From assembly GCA_017555585.1 (NCBI GenBank), contig JAFZGA010000009.1, positions 1-64,000 of the forward strand: a DNA stretch of 64,000 nucleotides. The letters are read 5' to 3'. Of the stretch, positions 41,704 to 49,938 are shown piece after piece. The DNA is from Bacteroidaceae bacterium. GTDB lineage: Bacteria > Bacteroidota > Bacteroidia > Bacteroidales > Bacteroidaceae. Within the stretch, counting starts at the first letter, position 1; each line of letters begins with the position of its first letter. The notes below the pieces were generated by a model. It searched no databases and was not told the origin of the DNA. It saw only the letters and a list, made by a program, of their open reading frames with translations. Position numbers and translations under genes: made by a program.

Positions 41704-43092
41704 ATGAACAAACAAAAGACATTGAATGACAGCTTTTCGCTTTCAGGCAAAGGATTACACACAGGACTTAATCTTACCGTCACGTTTAATCCTGCACCCG
41801 AAAACTATGGCTACAAGATACAACGAATAGACCTACCGGGAGAACCTATCATTGACGCTGTTGCAGAGAACGTCACTGAAACCACACGTGGTACGGTTCT
41901 CACAAAAGGCGAAGCACGCGTCAGCACCGTAGAGCATGCCCTCGCCGCACTTTTTGCACTTGGCATCGACAACTGCTTCATGCAGGTAAACGGACCGGAG
42001 TTTCCGATTCTTGACGGCAGTGCAAAATATTATGTCGAAAACATTGAACAGGTTGGCATCAAAGAACAGAATGCCGAAAAGGATGTCTTTGTCATAAAAT
42101 CCAAGATAGAGATCAAGGACGAGAATACAGGACATTCAATAATGATTCTTCCTGATGAAAAATTCTGCCTGAATGTACTTGTGCATTACGACAGCAATAT
42201 ACTGAACAACCAATATGCAACTCTTGAAGATCTAAATGATTTTAAGGAAGAGATAGCTTCCAGCCGTACTTTCGTATTCGTACGTGAATTGGAACCATTG
42301 CTTAATCTTGGACTGATCAAAGGAGGTGACCTCGACAATGCAATTGTAATATATGAGCGTGAGATGCCACAAGAGAAACTCGATCAGTTGGCAGATGTAC
42401 TTGGAGTTCCCCGCATGGATGCACAGAAGCTTGGTTATCTGAACCACAAACCTCTTGTATGGAACAATGAGCCTGCACGCCATAAGTTGCTTGACATAAT
42501 CGGCGACCTTTCTCTTATCGGCAAACCGTTGCAAGGACGTATTATTGCAACATGCCCGGGGCATACCATAAATAACAAGTTCGCGCGCGCGATGAGAAAG
42601 CATATCCGCGAACATCAGATACAGGCTCCTATATATGATCCGAACCGTGAACCTGTCATGGATATAAAAAGGATAAAGGAACTTCTTCCACATCGTGCTC
42701 CAATGCTTTTGGTCGACAAAGTAATAGAGCTGGGATCAAATTATATTGTCGGTACAAAGAATATTACAATGAACGAGCCGTTCTTCGCCGGTCATTTCCC
42801 GGATGAACCGATAATGCCAGGTGTGCTCATTGTCGAGGCCATGTCGCAATGCGGTGCATTGATGGTTATGAATATGCTTGATGAGCCATCAAAATATTCA
42901 ACATACTTCCTTAAAATAGACAAGATAGCATTCCATAAAAAAGTATTGCCTGGCGACACCCTGATATTCAAGGTAGAACAGCCGGTTCCTGTACGGCATG
43001 GAATATCAATGATGAGAGGATATGTATTTGTTGGTGAGAAACTTGTGGCAGAAGCACAATTCACAGGACAAATTATAAAGAATAAAGATTAA
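41704..43092 (+). CDS. lpxC/fabZ: Fused UDP-3-O-acyl-GlcNAc deacetylase / 3-hydroxyacyl-ACP dehydratase
   Basis: 462 residues combining two enzymes. Residues about 1-305 are LpxC, the zinc deacetylase that commits to lipid A synthesis: SLSGKGLHTG at the start, STVEHALAALFALGIDNC with a zinc His, and HKLLDIIGDLSLIG with further ligands. Residues about 318-462 are FabZ, which dehydrates 3-hydroxyacyl-ACP: LLPHRAPMLLVD, catalytic H364 in FAGHFPDEPIMPG and E378 in VEAMSQ. The fusion joins the two enzymes competing for or sharing hydroxyacyl-ACP and is known in Bacteroidota. Between lpxD (11 bp) and lpxA (13 bp). Confidence 0.95.
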   Translation: MNKQKTLNDSFSLSGKGLHTGLNLTVTFNPAPENYGYKIQRIDLPGEPIIDAVAENVTETTRGTVLTKGEARVSTVEHALAALFALGIDNCFMQVNGPEFPILDGSAKYYVENIEQVGIKEQNAEKDVFVIKSKIEIKDENTGHSIMILPDEKFCLNVLVHYDSNILNNQYATLEDLNDFKEEIASSRTFVFVRELEPLLNLGLIKGGDLDNAIVIYEREMPQEKLDQLADVLGVPRMDAQKLGYLNHKPLVWNNEPARHKLLDIIGDLSLIGKPLQGRIIATCPGHTINNKFARAMRKHIREHQIQAPIYDPNREPVMDIKRIKELLPHRAPMLLVDKVIELGSNYIVGTKNITMNEPFFAGHFPDEPIMPGVLIVEAMSQCGALMVMNMLDEPSKYSTYFLKIDKIAFHKKVLPGDTLIFKVEQPVPVRHGISMMRGYVFVGEKLVAEAQFTGQIIKNKD

Positions 43093-43105
43093 AAGACTTT
43101 GATAA

Positions 43106-43876
43106 ATGATTAATCCATTGACATATATTCACCCAGGTGCCAAAATAGGGGAAAACTGTACCATCGAGCCATTTGTTTACATTGATGACAATGTTGTAAT
43201 TGGTGATAATTGTCATATCATGGCACACGCATCAGTATTGAGTGGCACACGCATGGGTAATAACAACAAAATATTCCATGGTGCTGTTGTTGGAGGTATT
43301 CCTCAAGACCTGAAATTTGTTGGTGAAGATACAACACTTGAAATAGGCGACAACAACCTGATACGCGAGAATGTAACTCTGAACAGAGGAACAGCGTCAA
43401 AAGGCAAGACCGTGATAGGCAGCAACAACCTGTTCATGGAAAACTCACATATAGGACATGACTGTGTCATAGGAAGTGGCTGTATCATCGGCAATTCAAC
43501 AAAGATAGCCGGCGAGGTTGTTATAGACGATTTTGCCATACTGAGTGCATGCGTGCTTGTACACCAGTTCAGCAACATAGGCAGCTATGTAATGATACAA
43601 GGTGGAAGCCGATTGACCAAAGACATACCGCCGTTCATAATAGTAGGCAGGGAACCGGCCAAATATTGTGGACTCAACATTGTCGGTTTGAGACGAAGAG
43701 GTTTCAGCAACGAAAGAATCAAGAACATACACGAAGCATATCGTCACATATATGAAAGTGGTACAATTGTTTCAAAAGCTGTTGAACGTATAAAGGAAGA
43801 GTGTAATATAAACCAAGATGTGGAATATATTATCAAATTTATAGAAGAGACATCACAAAGAGGTATTATTGGATAA
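43106..43876 (+). CDS. lpxA: Acyl-ACP-UDP-N-acetylglucosamine O-acyltransferase
   Basis: 256 residues, standard length. LpxA places the first 3-hydroxyacyl chain on UDP-GlcNAc. The hexapeptide beta-helix (IHPGAKIGENCTIEPFVYI) leads to RENVTLNRGTASKGKTVIG and the catalytic-His region ENSHIGHDCVIG. The C-terminal helical part carries IVGREPAKYCGLNIVGLRRR, typical of LpxA. Third lpx gene in the operon; ten bases before the PF07929-like gene. Confidence 0.94.
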   Translation: MINPLTYIHPGAKIGENCTIEPFVYIDDNVVIGDNCHIMAHASVLSGTRMGNNNKIFHGAVVGGIPQDLKFVGEDTTLEIGDNNLIRENVTLNRGTASKGKTVIGSNNLFMENSHIGHDCVIGSGCIIGNSTKIAGEVVIDDFAILSACVLVHQFSNIGSYVMIQGGSRLTKDIPPFIIVGREPAKYCGLNIVGLRRRGFSNERIKNIHEAYRHIYESGTIVSKAVERIKEECNINQDVEYIIKFIEETSQRGIIG

Positions 43877-43886
43877 AATTTAGATT

Positions 43887-44459
43887 ATGATATACAAATT
43901 CAGACTTTTATCGGACGAAGTTGATAACTTCAGAAGAGATATCGAGATTGATTCGGAAGCAACATTCCTGGATCTGAACAAAGCCATATTGGAGTCAGTA
44001 AATTACCCTGACGACCAAATGACATCATTCTTTATCTGCACTGACCAGTGGATCAAAGAGGCTGAGATTACACGTGAGGACATGGGAGGAATGTCAGAAG
44101 AGGAGAATTACTCTATGGCTGAAACAATCATAGGCGATCTGGTAGAAGATGAGAAACAGAAACTGATGTATGTCTTTGATCCGCTTGCAGACCGTGCTTT
44201 CTTTATGGAATTGAACAAGATTGAGTTCGGAAAGGATATAGACAAGGCTGTTTGTGTAAAATCAACAGGTGAAGCTCCTGTACAGACACTCAATTTTGAT
44301 GAGTTGATGAGCAAGACACCAGCTGCAACAGTGGGTGATGACGATGACTTCAACGAAGATTTCTATGGTAGCGACGGATATAATGAAGATGACATAGACC
44401 TTGACGGCTACGACATCAACAACATTGCCGATTCAAGCTATTCTGATGACTTGTATTGA
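43887..44459 (+). CDS. pRiA4b ORF-3-like (PF07929-like) protein with acidic tail
   Basis: 190 residues. The N-terminal about 130 residues resemble the plasmid pRiA4b ORF-3 fold: YKFRLLSDEVDNFRRDIEID, then ATFLDLNKAILESVNYPDD and a FICTDQWIKE region, ending with YVFDPLADRAFFMEL. The last 45 residues are extremely acidic and Tyr-rich (DDDDFNEDFYGSDGYNEDD) and probably unfolded. Function unknown. Its place, 10 bp after lpxA and 24 bp before miaA, suggests cotranscription but says little about activity. Domain call is moderate. Confidence 0.6.
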   Translation: MIYKFRLLSDEVDNFRRDIEIDSEATFLDLNKAILESVNYPDDQMTSFFICTDQWIKEAEITREDMGGMSEEENYSMAETIIGDLVEDEKQKLMYVFDPLADRAFFMELNKIEFGKDIDKAVCVKSTGEAPVQTLNFDELMSKTPAATVGDDDDFNEDFYGSDGYNEDDIDLDGYDINNIADSSYSDDLY

Positions 44460-44483
44460 TCATTATACACTCCAACAGGTATA

Positions 44484-45380
44484 ATGAATACACTTGTCGT
44501 ACTTATAGGCCCTACAGCTGTTGGCAAGACAGATACCAGTCTTGCCATTGCAAAACATTATGCCTGCCCTATAATTTCGGCCGATTCAAGGCAGATGTAC
44601 AGTGGCATGGAAATAGGTACAGCAATGCCAAGTAAAGAGGAACTGGCATGTTGTAAGCACTATTTTGTAGGCCAACTTGCACCAGGTGGCTACTACAGTG
44701 CAGCAAAGTACGAAGAGGACGTAATTCAGTTACTCGAAAAAGAGTTCGCCAACAATCCTGTAATGGTAATGTCAGGGGGCTCTATGATGTACATTGATGC
44801 TGTCTGCAAAGGGATAGACGATATTCCTACTGTTGATGACGAAACGCGTGCAATGGTGCTTGCAAAATATGAAAAAGAGGGATTGGAGCAACTTGCAGCC
44901 GAGTTACGCCTGCTCGACCCTGAATACTACAACGAGGCAGATATCAAGAATCCCAAACGCGTAATGCATGCACTTGAAATATGCTATATGACAGGAAAGA
45001 CATACAGTTCCTTCCGTAAACGTAAAGTAAAGGAGAGACCATTCAATATAGTCAAGATTGGCTTACAGCGTGAACGTGAAGAGTTATACGATCGAATCAA
45101 CACTCGCGTAGACATGATGATTGAGCAAGGATTGGTAGAAGAGGTGAAAAAATTTGAACATCTGAAACACCATAATTCACTCAATACTGTAGGCTACAAG
45201 GAAATATTCAAATACCTTGACGGAGAATGGACATTACCCTTTGCTATTGAAAAGATCAAGCAGAACACACGCATATACTCCCGTAAACAAGTGACATGGT
45301 ATCGTAAGGACGAGGAGATAGCATGGTTTCACCCTAAAGAGATTCAAAACATCATAAAATATATCGAGGATAAACTTTAA
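44484..45380 (+). CDS. miaA: tRNA dimethylallyltransferase
   Basis: 298 residues. MiaA adds dimethylallyl to A37 of tRNAs reading UNN codons. The P-loop [13 protein letters not shown] is at residues 8-20, then [17 protein letters not shown] and a [13 protein letters not shown] region. The segment [18 protein letters not shown] and the C-terminal [17 protein letters not shown] are family hallmarks. Probably last gene of the lpx transcript. Its stop abuts the stop of the convergent radical SAM gene, inside a shared hairpin. Confidence 0.94.
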   Translation: MNTLVVLIGPTAVGKTDTSLAIAKHYACPIISADSRQMYSGMEIGTAMPSKEELACCKHYFVGQLAPGGYYSAAKYEEDVIQLLEKEFANNPVMVMSGGSMMYIDAVCKGIDDIPTVDDETRAMVLAKYEKEGLEQLAAELRLLDPEYYNEADIKNPKRVMHALEICYMTGKTYSSFRKRKVKERPFNIVKIGLQREREELYDRINTRVDMMIEQGLVEEVKKFEHLKHHNSLNTVGYKEIFKYLDGEWTLPFAIEKIKQNTRIYSRKQVTWYRKDEEIAWFHPKEIQNIIKYIEDKL

Positions 45381-45393
45381 TTATCCTCGATAT
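45361..45393. terminator. Bidirectional terminator within two coding ends (miaA / radical SAM gene)
   Basis: ATATCGAGGATAA (45361-45373) and TTATCCTCGATAT (45381-45393) form a perfect 13-bp stem; the loop holds the miaA stop codon and the other gene's stop follows immediately. Each arm is coding sequence of one gene. Confidence 0.7.
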
Positions 45394-46310
45394 TTCTTTC
45401 CTTGCCATGTATCACGTTCAAGCATGCGGCGTTTGATTTTCTCTACAAGTTCATAATTCTTCAATCCCCAATCGGGTGCTATCAACAGCTCCTTTGGTGA
45501 CTGCGAAGCAAAACGTTCGAGAACCATATTCGGCCTGAGCCTCTCGACATAATCAACAACCGTTTCGATATAATCCTCTACCGAAAATAGTGAGAACTCC
45601 TCTGGAGCAAGCGCATATTCTTCTGCCATTCTAGTACCATGTATGAGTTGCAGCTGATGAAGCTTCAGTGTCGTCAATGGCAGTTCCGACAATTTGGCAG
45701 CCTGCTGCATAAGTTCCTCCCTACCCTCACCCGGCAAACCAAGAATGATATGTGCCCCTACAGGGATTCCACGTGCAGCAGTACGAACAACGGCATCCAC
45801 GGCACACGCATAGTCATGTCCGCGGTTTATACGTTTCAAAGTCACATCATTTGTGCTCTCTATGCCATATTCAACAAGTACAAATGTCTTCTTGCCCAAA
45901 TCCGCCAAATAGTCAAGCAACTCATCGGGCATACAATCAGGACGTGTACCGATTACAAGCCCCACACACCCATCAACGGACAAAGCCTCATTATAGCGCA
46001 GTTTGAGCACATCAAGCGAACCGTATGTATTGGTGTATGCCTGAAAATAAGCGAGATACTTCATCTCGGGATACTTATGCGCAAAGAACGAAATGCCCTC
46101 TTTCATCTGTTCTGCAACCGAACGGTTACGGTGACAATAGGCAGGATTGAACGTCTGGTTATTGCAGAACGTACAACCGCCCCGCCCCACTTTGCCATCA
46201 CGGTTAGGGCAAGTGAAGCCGGCATCTATGGTTATCTTCTGTACTTTTCCGCCAAATTGCTGACGCAAGTATGTACCGAACTCGTTGTAATAGAATCGTT
46301 CATTACCCAT
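45381..46310 (-). CDS. TIGR01212-type radical SAM protein (YhcC-like)
   Basis: 309 residues. The N-terminal sequence GKVQKITIDAGFTCPNRDG followed by GRGGCTFCNN supplies the three Cys for a 4Fe-4S cluster in the CPNRDG...CxFC spacing of the YhcC family. AYFQAYTNTYG and VEYGIESTNDVTLKRINRGH are further hallmarks of radical SAM barrels in this group. The reaction is not known; relatives are linked by similarity to Elp3-like and tRNA-modifying proteins. It starts 6 bp after the AraC-type gene and is likely cotranscribed with it. Confidence 0.82.
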   Translation of the reverse strand: MGNERFYYNEFGTYLRQQFGGKVQKITIDAGFTCPNRDGKVGRGGCTFCNNQTFNPAYCHRNRSVAEQMKEGISFFAHKYPEMKYLAYFQAYTNTYGSLDVLKLRYNEALSVDGCVGLVIGTRPDCMPDELLDYLADLGKKTFVLVEYGIESTNDVTLKRINRGHDYACAVDAVVRTAARGIPVGAHIILGLPGEGREELMQQAAKLSELPLTTLKLHQLQLIHGTRMAEEYALAPEEFSLFSVEDYIETVVDYVERLRPNMVLERFASQSPKELLIAPDWGLKNYELVEKIKRRMLERDTWQGKKYRG

Positions 46311-46316
46311 AGAACA

Positions 46317-47153
46317 TCAATTACGTTTACGGAACTCACTCGGTGTCATACCGGTCATTCTCTTATAGTATCGGCTGAAATATGATTGACTGGGGAAATT
46401 ATACTCATCAGCCAATTCCTGAATACTTTTTGATGTATACGAAAGTTCATATTTCAACCTTGCAGACACGGCTGAATCAATAATTTCCTTAGCAGTATGA
46501 TGTGATACATCGTTGCACACCTCATTGAGATAACCGCTGCTCACTCCCAGCTCGTTAGCATAGAACAGGACCTCGCGTGAAACAGAGTGCGATTCCACCA
46601 ATGTCTTTATAAAGAGGCGGAAAAGTTCCTTCTTGCGTGACACATATTCATGTAGTTGTATATCATGCTCACTACAACTTTCATAGAACTGCTGCTGTAT
46701 ATAGAAGAGCGAAGCCACCTGCTTTATTACAACCTGCTCAAAACGTTCCTCATCCAACAAAGTTGAAGCTCTTTTTATAAGTTCAAATGTTGTCTCGATT
46801 ATCTTCAGATACTCTTCATTGAAATATATCAATGGATTTTTCTTCACATAATCATAATGACTCATTTTAAGTTCGGCAATTATCGGTGTAAACAGAGTTA
46901 CAGGCAATACAAGAGCCTGAGACTTGAAGTCACTGCTACCGCCTTTAAAAACGACAATATCGTAGGGAGCTATAGACAAAAAGCCGTTAGCTTTCAAAGT
47001 ATAGGTCACATAATTAATTTCAACACTAACCTCACCACTCTTACACAACAGAAGTATGAGATTATTGCATTTTACAGGTTTTATATAAAACTGATCTATA
47101 CCATGTTCTATAATTGAAATCTTATTTAAATCAATTTTATTTAGCACTTGCAT
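46317..47153 (-). CDS. AraC-family transcriptional regulator
   Basis: 278 residues from the ATG at 47153. A TTG seven codons earlier lies inside the -7 box (TAAATTTG), so it cannot be the start. The N-terminal half looks like a cupin-type sensor (CNLILLLCKSGEVSVEINYV, then LKANGFLSIAPYDIVVFKG). The C-terminal about 100 residues are the AraC double helix-turn-helix, ending with SIQELADEYNFPSQSYFSRY and MTGMTPSEFRKRN. The cupin may sense a small metabolite, not identified. It is divergent from the two lipoprotein genes and upstream of the radical SAM gene, so either could be a target. Confidence 0.88.
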   Translation of the reverse strand: MQVLNKIDLNKISIIEHGIDQFYIKPVKCNNLILLLCKSGEVSVEINYVTYTLKANGFLSIAPYDIVVFKGGSSDFKSQALVLPVTLFTPIIAELKMSHYDYVKKNPLIYFNEEYLKIIETTFELIKRASTLLDEERFEQVVIKQVASLFYIQQQFYESCSEHDIQLHEYVSRKKELFRLFIKTLVESHSVSREVLFYANELGVSSGYLNEVCNDVSHHTAKEIIDSAVSARLKYELSYTSKSIQELADEYNFPSQSYFSRYYKRMTGMTPSEFRKRN

Positions 47154-47171
47154 AATTCTTAGATTTTGGAA

Positions 47172-47202
47172 CAAATTTAATAAAAATAGATATTAAAACC
47201 AA
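47172..47202 (-). promoter_or_regulatory. Promoter of the AraC-type gene
   Basis: Minus strand: TTG (47200-47202), 20 bp, TAAATTTG (47172-47179), then TTCCAAAATC. Both boxes with standard spacing and only 18 bp before the ATG at 47153. Confidence 0.7.
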
Positions 47203-47524
47203 TAGTTTACCATGGAAAAGGACAACCACAAATAAACAATGAAATAAACACGACCTTTTAAATACACCACGACAGAAAATCTGCTATGGTTTTATCAGCA
47301 AAGAAAAGAAATTCATCACAATATATTTTTTTGCATTTATCAATGATTAAATCAGTTGATTGCATTATTCAATCATTGTATAAATCCGTTTTTTTAAAAA
47401 ATTACATACGTATCTATTGTAGACAATTATTAACGCAAAAGGAAGTGTTTTTTGACACAAAACATCTATTTTTGGAAAAATTATATAAAATATCTTATTA
47501 TTAACCTATTAATTTACCAAAGAG
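47203..47524. other. Divergent intergenic stretch upstream of the lipoprotein pair
   Basis: AT-rich, no gene seen. Long T- and A-runs occur around 47320-47400. No convincing TAnnTTTG box for the plus-strand genes; ATATCTTATTA (near 47492) is only a weak candidate. Candidate place for AraC-type operators. Confidence 0.4.
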
Positions 47525-48001
47525 ATGAAAAAGTCATTTTTTCTTATTGCAACAGTATTGTTGATTACAGCATGTTCAACCGTTACACAGACATCGAGAA
47601 CAATTACAACTCCTTCAGCACTTCTTTCTGCAACCGTAGCAGAGCTTTATCCAAGCGAAGAGCGTTACAGCATGAGAGTAGACATTCCACGTGGTGTATA
47701 TCGCGGTGGTGAAGAAAACTCCAAGAACTATGCAGAATATCAGCTTCTTGAGAAAATCAAGAAAGAGACCGGTGTGACATACGACATGTTGGCAGATGCA
47801 GAATACACAGTATCAAAAGAAAGTTTCTTGTTCTACAAGAACATCGATTACATTATTGTATCAGGCCGCCCTGCTACATTGAATAACTTCCACTCACTCA
47901 ACGACAGTGTATGGTGCAACCCTGTATTCCGCGCATGCTACGACAATGATGTAGACAACACATCAAGCAACAAAGGCGGCTTGCTGAACATATTCAAATA
48001 A
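47525..48001 (+). CDS. Small lipoprotein sharing a domain with the next gene
   Basis: 158 residues. Signal peptide MKKSFFLIATVLLITAC with lipidated Cys17. Beyond it a domain of about 120 residues recurs in the next protein: TVTQTSRTI, an internal YRGGEENSKNYAEYQLLEK, a Y.V.KE..LF stretch and the ending VSGRPATLNNFHSLNDS. No enzymatic motif. It probably sits in the periplasm or at the outer membrane. The first gene of a likely two-gene unit; next start is 9 bp on. I do not recognise a named family. Confidence 0.75.
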   Translation: MKKSFFLIATVLLITACSTVTQTSRTITTPSALLSATVAELYPSEERYSMRVDIPRGVYRGGEENSKNYAEYQLLEKIKKETGVTYDMLADAEYTVSKESFLFYKNIDYIIVSGRPATLNNFHSLNDSVWCNPVFRACYDNDVDNTSSNKGGLLNIFK

Positions 48002-48010
48002 TTTTTACTT

Positions 48011-49123
48011 ATGAAAAGAAAAATAGGTATTATAGCTCTTTCTGCCATAATGCTTACATCATGTCAAACATTGGTACAGACATCGAGGAACATCCAAACA
48101 GGTTCGTCGATGAACAGTATCACATTGGCAGACCTTGACGTATCTGACAAACGCGAATCGCACACAATATCATATGTCACCAAAGCCATGCAAAAAGGTG
48201 GTGAAGAGAATGTGAAGCGTATTGCTGAAGGAAAAATTCTGGAAGAAGCTAAAGCAGACATACTTGTTGAGCCACGTTATCACGTAGTAAAAAAACGCAA
48301 GTTGTTCGGTGGTTCGAAAATCACATCCATTACAGTCAGTGGACGTCCTGCATACTTCACCAATTTCCGTACCATTGACGATTCGATTCTTTTTCGGCCA
48401 CAAAATCCAGCAGAAAGAGGTAGAGTCCATCGCGCTGTGTACAAAAGCAGTTACACAAAGAACGATATCACTCCATCAAAGAACAATCGCATTCTGGACA
48501 AGAAGAGATTCATTTCTTTAGGTTTGGGAGTAATGACAGCAAACAGTAATGCAATGTATAATAACGACAAAATGTTTGCATACGACCTTTCTTATGTAAA
48601 ATGGAGACCCATAAGCAAAAACAAGCGTTGGCAATATGGTTTTGAAATCGGTTTTACTTCGCAAGGCTGCAATGCAGAGTGCGACAAAACGATCTATGAT
48701 AACCTTGAGAACCTGGATTTCGGATATTTAGAAACTGCAGGAAATTATAACTATAAAGATTATTACCGTCCATACTCTTATGATATATACCATTGCTATG
48801 AATATGTACACAATCTGTACATGGTTCCATTCCAATTTGCATATATGCATGAGATAGGAAATAATTTTGCAATAGGCTTGCATGCAGGTCCATCTATTGC
48901 TTTATCCTACGCAAATTCAGACGGCAAGTGGTTCAATGCAGGCAGTGACGGTTATTTCTGGGATTTGTTTAACGCAGGTGTAAAAGGCGGTTGCCAGTTC
49001 CGATACAAAAAACTCATGTTAGACATATGTGTACAGAGCTGCTTTTTGCCCCAATGGAGATTCCATATAGAAGATTCGAGCACACGCACAGCAGTAACAT
49101 TCAATTTCGGTTACGCATTCTAA
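48011..49123 (+). CDS. Lipoprotein with the same domain fused to a beta-barrel-like C-terminus
   Basis: 370 residues, lipobox LTSC (Cys18). Residues about 20-125 repeat the domain of the preceding gene (LVQTSRNIQT, KGGEENVKRIAEGKILEE, YHVVKKRKLFGG, TVSGRPAYFTNFRTIDDS). After a linker, residues about 165-370 are alternating aromatic strands (ISLGLGVMT, YDLSYVKWRPI, WQYGFEIGFTSQG) ending in TAVTFNFGYAF, a terminal Phe as in outer-membrane barrels. It looks like a lipoprotein domain joined to an 8-stranded OmpX/OmpW-type barrel. The combination is unusual, since lipidated barrels are rare. Function unknown. Confidence 0.72.
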   Translation: MKRKIGIIALSAIMLTSCQTLVQTSRNIQTGSSMNSITLADLDVSDKRESHTISYVTKAMQKGGEENVKRIAEGKILEEAKADILVEPRYHVVKKRKLFGGSKITSITVSGRPAYFTNFRTIDDSILFRPQNPAERGRVHRAVYKSSYTKNDITPSKNNRILDKKRFISLGLGVMTANSNAMYNNDKMFAYDLSYVKWRPISKNKRWQYGFEIGFTSQGCNAECDKTIYDNLENLDFGYLETAGNYNYKDYYRPYSYDIYHCYEYVHNLYMVPFQFAYMHEIGNNFAIGLHAGPSIALSYANSDGKWFNAGSDGYFWDLFNAGVKGGCQFRYKKLMLDICVQSCFLPQWRFHIEDSSTRTAVTFNFGYAF

Positions 49124-49142
49124 AAGAATCCTATCATTACAT

Positions 49143-49174
49143 AAAAAATGGAAACGTTGACGTTTCCATTTTTT
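49143..49174. terminator. Bidirectional terminator
   Basis: AAAAAATGGAAACG and its complement, with the loop TTGA, between two convergent genes; T-runs on both sides. It ends at the stop codon of the MBL gene. Confidence 0.8.
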
Positions 49175-49934
49175 ATATCTCTACCTCCAATCCATCATAA
49201 GCAAGATGCACTCCGGGAGGCAAACACTTCTCAAATTTCGCATGCAGGCCAATATGATGCATCAGGTGCGTGAAATAGACCTCGCGAGGTTTGATTTTTT
49301 TTATTATATCAAATGCCTCAAGTACAGTCTGATGTGTCTTGTGAGGTTTTGAGAAACGCAATGCATTGATAACAAGCACCTCTACCCCATGCAATTTTTC
49401 AAGTTCTGAAGGCTCAATGTAACTCATATCGGTTATATATGCAAGATTACCGAAACGAAAGGCCGTTATCGCCATCATACCATGAAATACACGGATAGGC
49501 ATTACATCAACTGAGCCGACCTTGAACGGTGTTGAATGATCTACAGGCACTACCGAAATATTTGCAACACCAGGATATTTCACTTTATAGAAACAATATG
49601 GGAACATGGAGTGTATCTGCATTTCTGTTTCACGATCGGCATATATAGGCAATTCCCCGGCACGTGTATAAGGACGCAGATCGTCAATACCTACAAGATG
49701 GTCGTAATGCTTATGTGTCATCAGCACAGCATCTATCCTGCTTACATCAGCACGTAACATCTGCAATCGGAAATCAGGGCCACAGTCTATCAGGATCGTT
49801 GTGTCACCGGCTTCAAGCAAAGCCGAACAGCGCAAACGCACATCACGAGGATCGGACGATGTACATACCTCACATTTACATCCGATTTCGGGCACTCCGG
49901 TAGATGTTCCTGTTCCTAAGAAAGTAAGTTTCAT
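49173..49934 (-). CDS. Metallo-beta-lactamase-fold hydrolase (PhnP-like)
   Basis: 253 residues. The start KLTFLGTGTSTGVPEIGC with a Cys pair CKCEVC resembles PhnP (cyclic ribose phosphodiesterase), where the Cys bind a structural zinc. Metal-binding motif LMTHKHYDHLVGID (HxHxDH), then VFHGMM, YITDMSYIE and, near the end, the His in THLMHHIGLHAKF. It probably cleaves a phosphodiester, but the substrate is not defined; no phosphonate genes are present. The start is 4 bp upstream of the murB stop, so it is downstream of murB in an operon. Confidence 0.82.
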   Translation of the reverse strand: MKLTFLGTGTSTGVPEIGCKCEVCTSSDPRDVRLRCSALLEAGDTTILIDCGPDFRLQMLRADVSRIDAVLMTHKHYDHLVGIDDLRPYTRAGELPIYADRETEMQIHSMFPYCFYKVKYPGVANISVVPVDHSTPFKVGSVDVMPIRVFHGMMAITAFRFGNLAYITDMSYIEPSELEKLHGVEVLVINALRFSKPHKTHQTVLEAFDIIKKIKPREVYFTHLMHHIGLHAKFEKCLPPGVHLAYDGLEVEI

Positions 49935-49938
49935 ATCA

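Noticed and set aside
41704..43092. LpxC-FabZ fusion as a novel protein
   Set aside because: The fusion is already known in Bacteroidota, so it is annotated but not listed as a finding.
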